From the NCBI GenBank assembly GCA_021800645.1, contig JAJYYT010000096.1:1-7456 (forward strand): 7,456 nt of DNA. The letters run 5' to 3'. Under the pieces are notes generated by a model, which searched no databases, was not told the origin of the DNA, and worked only from the letters and a program-made list of their open reading frames with translations. This DNA is from Actinomycetes bacterium (lineage in GTDB: Bacteria > Actinomycetota > Acidimicrobiia > Acidimicrobiales > RAAP-2). Positions within the stretch are counted from its first letter, which is position 1, and the number at the start of each line of letters is the position of its first letter. The position numbers and the translations under genes were made by a program. This document shows positions 5,849 to 7,456 of this stretch, piece after piece.

Positions 5849-6698
5849 ACTTCTTGCCGCACAGGACATAGGGCTCCAGGGCCATGACCTGGCCGCCGGT
5901 GAGCGTCCCGGTGACAACAGCGACCGTGCGCCATCCGCTCGCCGTCGGGTACGACGACTCCAACGCGACGCCGCCGGACCGTGCAGTCGAGCGAGGCGGC
6001 GTTGTCGAGGGCGCGCCGCTCTGGGTCGCCGTGTCTTGCGAGGTGCCACCTCCAGCCGTCGAGCTGGACTTGCTCGTCGCGGACGCGCTCGTCGGGGTTG
6101 CGGCTGTCGTGCGCGTTGCGCCCGCCTCGGACGCCGACTTCTCGGGCACGGTCTCCGACACGCGGGCGCCGCCGCCGAGCAGGACGTCTCCGGCGGGACA
6201 CGACGTCAACGCGCTGAGCGTCGTCCCCGCGACGGGGTCGGCCGCCGACTTCAGCACCGAGGCGGTCACGATCGTGCTCTTCGCGACCGTCCCCGGCACC
6301 CCGGGCTTCCCGGCCGGCCCTCGTGCACCCTGGGGTCCTGCGGGGCCTTGCGGGCCGGTTACGCCCCTCGGGCCCACGGGCCCGGCGGGCCCTTGCGGGC
6401 CCACCAGACCTTGGACCCCCTGCGGGCCTTGGAGCCCCTGGGCACCTTGGGGTCCTGCAGGCCCCACCGGACCGGACGCCGACGCGGGGGAGCGAGCCAG
6501 CGCGACCACCCCGAGCGCCATGCCGCCCGCGCCGAGCGCGAGCGCGGCAACGATCAGCGCAGCGAGCGCCCCCTTCCCCCAGTTGGTGCGCGACCCCGCT
6601 CGATCGGGTGCCGGCTCGGTCGCGTCAGGGGGCACGACCATCAGCCCCGTCGGTTCGTCCCCGGCTCGCTCCGGCAGTCTTCCCTGCGCCCATGCCAT
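5847..6698 (-). CDS. Single-pass membrane protein with a collagen-like Gly-X-Y stalk
   Basis: The 283-residue protein has no named family that I recognise. Residues 1-42 are a polar cytoplasmic tail. Residues about 43-69 ([20 protein letters not shown] and on) form one membrane helix or uncleaved signal anchor. Residues 76-138 are 21 uninterrupted Gly-X-Y triplets rich in GPQ and GPA, expected to form a trimeric triple helix outside the cell. The C-terminal domain starts with [10 protein letters not shown] and has Cys167 in [14 protein letters not shown] and a second half [20 protein letters not shown] ending in EPYVLC (Cys280), so a disulfide is likely. Residues about 182-243 interrupt this domain with a Ser/Thr/Ala/Pro/Gly-rich segment. 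ATG 6698 has an excellent GGAGGAG (6712-6706) seven bases upstream. A strong hairpin follows the stop. A surface adhesin or envelope role is inferred only from architecture. Confidence 0.85.
   Translation of the reverse strand: MAWAQGRLPERAGDEPTGLMVVPPDATEPAPDRAGSRTNWGKGALAALIVAALALGAGGMALGVVALARSPASASGPVGPAGPQGAQGLQGPQGVQGLVGPQGPAGPVGPRGVTGPQGPAGPQGARGPAGKPGVPGTVAKSTIVTASVLKSAADPVAGTTLSALTSCPAGDVLLGGGARVSETVPEKSASEAGATRTTAATPTSASATSKSSSTAGGGTSQDTATQSGAPSTTPPRSTARSGGVALESSYPTASGWRTVAVVTGTLTGGQVMALEPYVLCGKK
6285..6473 (-). repeat. Collagen-like triplet coding repeat
   Basis: Twenty-one consecutive Gly-X-Y codon triplets encode residues 76-138 of the membrane protein. Gln or Ala is often at Y and Pro at X. 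Glycine codons vary between GGC, GGG, GGT and GGA, so the copies are not recent identical duplications. One breakpoint of GPQ/GPA regularity is GVTG in the middle. Confidence 0.85.
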
Positions 6699-6769
6699 GC
6701 GTGCGCTCCTCCGTCTCGACGCTTCGACGACAAGGGTCTCAGCCGGGATCGAGGAACTGACGGGGTGCG

Positions 6770-6787
6770 TGTTACAGTGACGTTACA
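6770..6787 (+). promoter_or_regulatory. Extended -10 promoter overlapped by an 11-bp-phased GTTACA repeat
   Basis: GTTACA occurs at 6771-6776 and 6782-6787, exactly 11 bp apart, the helical spacing used by OmpR-family regulators. TGTTACAGT (6770-6778) also fits an extended -10 element TGnTAnnnT for the downstream response regulator gene, with no good -35. Transcription would start near 6785, giving a leader of about 92 nt. The GTnAC half site resembles those reported for actinobacterial GlnR and MtrA, so autoregulation is likely. Confidence 0.5.
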
Positions 6788-6858
6788 ACCGGTGCATCTA
6801 GGGAAGGTGTCGTACCGACCGAGGTGAGTTCGGCGAGACTCGAAGACGCACGCGTGAC

Positions 6859-6870
6859 AAGGAGGGAGGG
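6859..6870 (+). promoter_or_regulatory. Ribosome binding site that fixes the TTG start
   Basis: AAGGAGGGAGGG lies 6-11 bases before TTG 6877. It is a strong double Shine-Dalgarno sequence and is the main reason for choosing this rare start. GTG 6854 is in another frame. Confidence 0.75.
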
Positions 6871-6876
6871 CGAGAC

Positions 6877-7456
6877 TTGGGACGCCGCATCCTGTTCATC
6901 GAGGACGACGACCACATGCGCGGGGTCCTCTCCCTGTCCCTGCAGCAGGAGGGGTACACGGTCGTCGAAGCACGAAGTGGCGAGGAGGGCCTTGGGCGCC
7001 TCGAGGAAGGTGAGCCGGACATGGTGCTCGTCGACCTCCGCCTCCCGGACATGGACGGCTTCGAGGTCACGCGCGCGATCAGGCGGGCGACCAACGTCCC
7101 CATCGCAATGGTGACGGCGAGCGGGGACACCCATGACGTCGTCGCCGGGCTCGAAGCCGGCGCGGACGACTACGTCGTCAAGCCCGTGGTCGCAAAGGAG
7201 CTGTCGGCACGCATACGCGCCCTGCTTCGCCGCAGCACCTCCGCGGCAGCACCTGATCCCTCGGTGCAGCGGTTCCGCGACGTCGAACTGCACCGGGAGG
7301 CTGGTGTCGTGCGCCGGGACGGGGAGGAGGTGCCGCTCACGCTGACCCAGTTCCGCGTGCTCTGCGAGCTTGCGGACACGCCCGGATGGGTGGTCTCGAG
7401 GGGCCAGCTCCTCGAACGGGTCTGGGGCTACGACTTCTTCGGCGACGACCGGCTCG
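6877..7456 (+). CDS. OmpR-family response regulator, MtrA-like (3' end outside window)
   Basis: The visible 193 residues make up a phosphoacceptor domain and most of a winged-helix domain. Translation from TTG 6877 reads GRRILFIEDDDHM with acidic residues Glu9, Asp10 and Asp11, phosphoacceptor Asp53 in LVDLRLPDMDGFEV, Thr80, Tyr99 and Lys102 in ADDYVVKP. The effector domain starts near 132 and shows LTLTQFRVLCELA and LLERVWGYDFFGDDRL. Segments such as DTHDVVAGLEAGADDY closely resemble MtrA of mycobacteria. The TTG start is supported by AAGGAGG (6859-6865) and a second GAGGG six bases upstream; no ATG or GTG in this frame is nearby. About 30-40 residues are expected beyond the edge, and a sensor kinase gene often follows. 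It is divergent from the collagen-like gene across 178 bp. Confidence 0.93.
   Translation, partial: MGRRILFIEDDDHMRGVLSLSLQQEGYTVVEARSGEEGLGRLEEGEPDMVLVDLRLPDMDGFEVTRAIRRATNVPIAMVTASGDTHDVVAGLEAGADDYVVKPVVAKELSARIRALLRRSTSAAAPDPSVQRFRDVELHREAGVVRRDGEEVPLTLTQFRVLCELADTPGWVVSRGQLLERVWGYDFFGDDRL

Noticed and set aside
6285..6473. Possible CRISPR or tandem DNA repeat
   Set aside because: The periodicity is 9 bp codon-triplet repetition encoding Gly-X-Y, with varied codons and no spacers.
5109..6827. A 572-codon plus-strand open frame, and another at 5884-6780, antisense to the LacI-family and collagen-like genes
   Set aside because: They oppose genes with clear homology and good ribosome sites. 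The Gly-Pro pattern in the antisense frame arises because GGN-CCN read backwards again yields GGN-CCN in a shifted frame.

Overview
The window is very GC-rich, with compact genes, GTG/TTG starts, TANNNT-type -10 boxes and probable leaderless starts. This points to a high-GC Actinomycetota chromosome, possibly an acidimicrobial or thermoleophilial lineage, though the lineage is a guess. No tRNA, rRNA, insertion sequence, phage gene or CRISPR array was seen. Seven genes are supported, one of them cut by the right edge.

Layout. (1) A minus-strand rhodanese-ThiF fusion of the MoeB/MoeZ type (12-1169) activates a ubiquitin-like sulfur carrier. It is divergent, across 69 bp, from (2) a plus-strand nitroreductase-family flavoprotein (1239-1904); both appear to be leaderless or nearly so. 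(3) A palindrome-rich spacer (1905-2094) leads to a small helix-turn-helix protein (2095-2358). (4) A membrane-anchored HD-GYP protein, a presumed cyclic-di-GMP phosphodiesterase, follows 61 bp later (2420-3514). (5) Convergent to it is a beta-hydroxyacid dehydrogenase (minus, 3621-4565). (6) Behind that lies a LacI/GalR-family repressor (minus, 4671-5711). (7) A single-pass membrane protein with a short collagen-like Gly-X-Y stalk (minus, 5847-6698) comes next. (8) Divergent from it is an MtrA-like OmpR-family response regulator (plus, 6877 to the right edge), whose TTG start is too cryptic for simple ORF calling.

How the parts work together. The best-supported regulatory unit is the LacI gene plus the dehydrogenase. 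A TTGACA-N17-CAGACT promoter for the dehydrogenase is followed at once by a 12-bp perfect palindrome with the central CG typical of LacI-family operators, and a terminator separates the two genes. The response regulator has an 11-bp-phased GTTACA direct repeat over its probable -10 box, the usual geometry for OmpR-family autoregulation; the same element also sits upstream of the collagen-like gene. The HD-GYP gene and the small DNA-binding gene may be co-transcribed.

I see no strong case for a wholly new multi-gene system. The most novel items are the collagen-stalk protein with a Ser/Thr/Ala-rich insertion in its C-terminal domain, the inverted repeat inside the small helix-turn-helix gene, and the two operator candidates.
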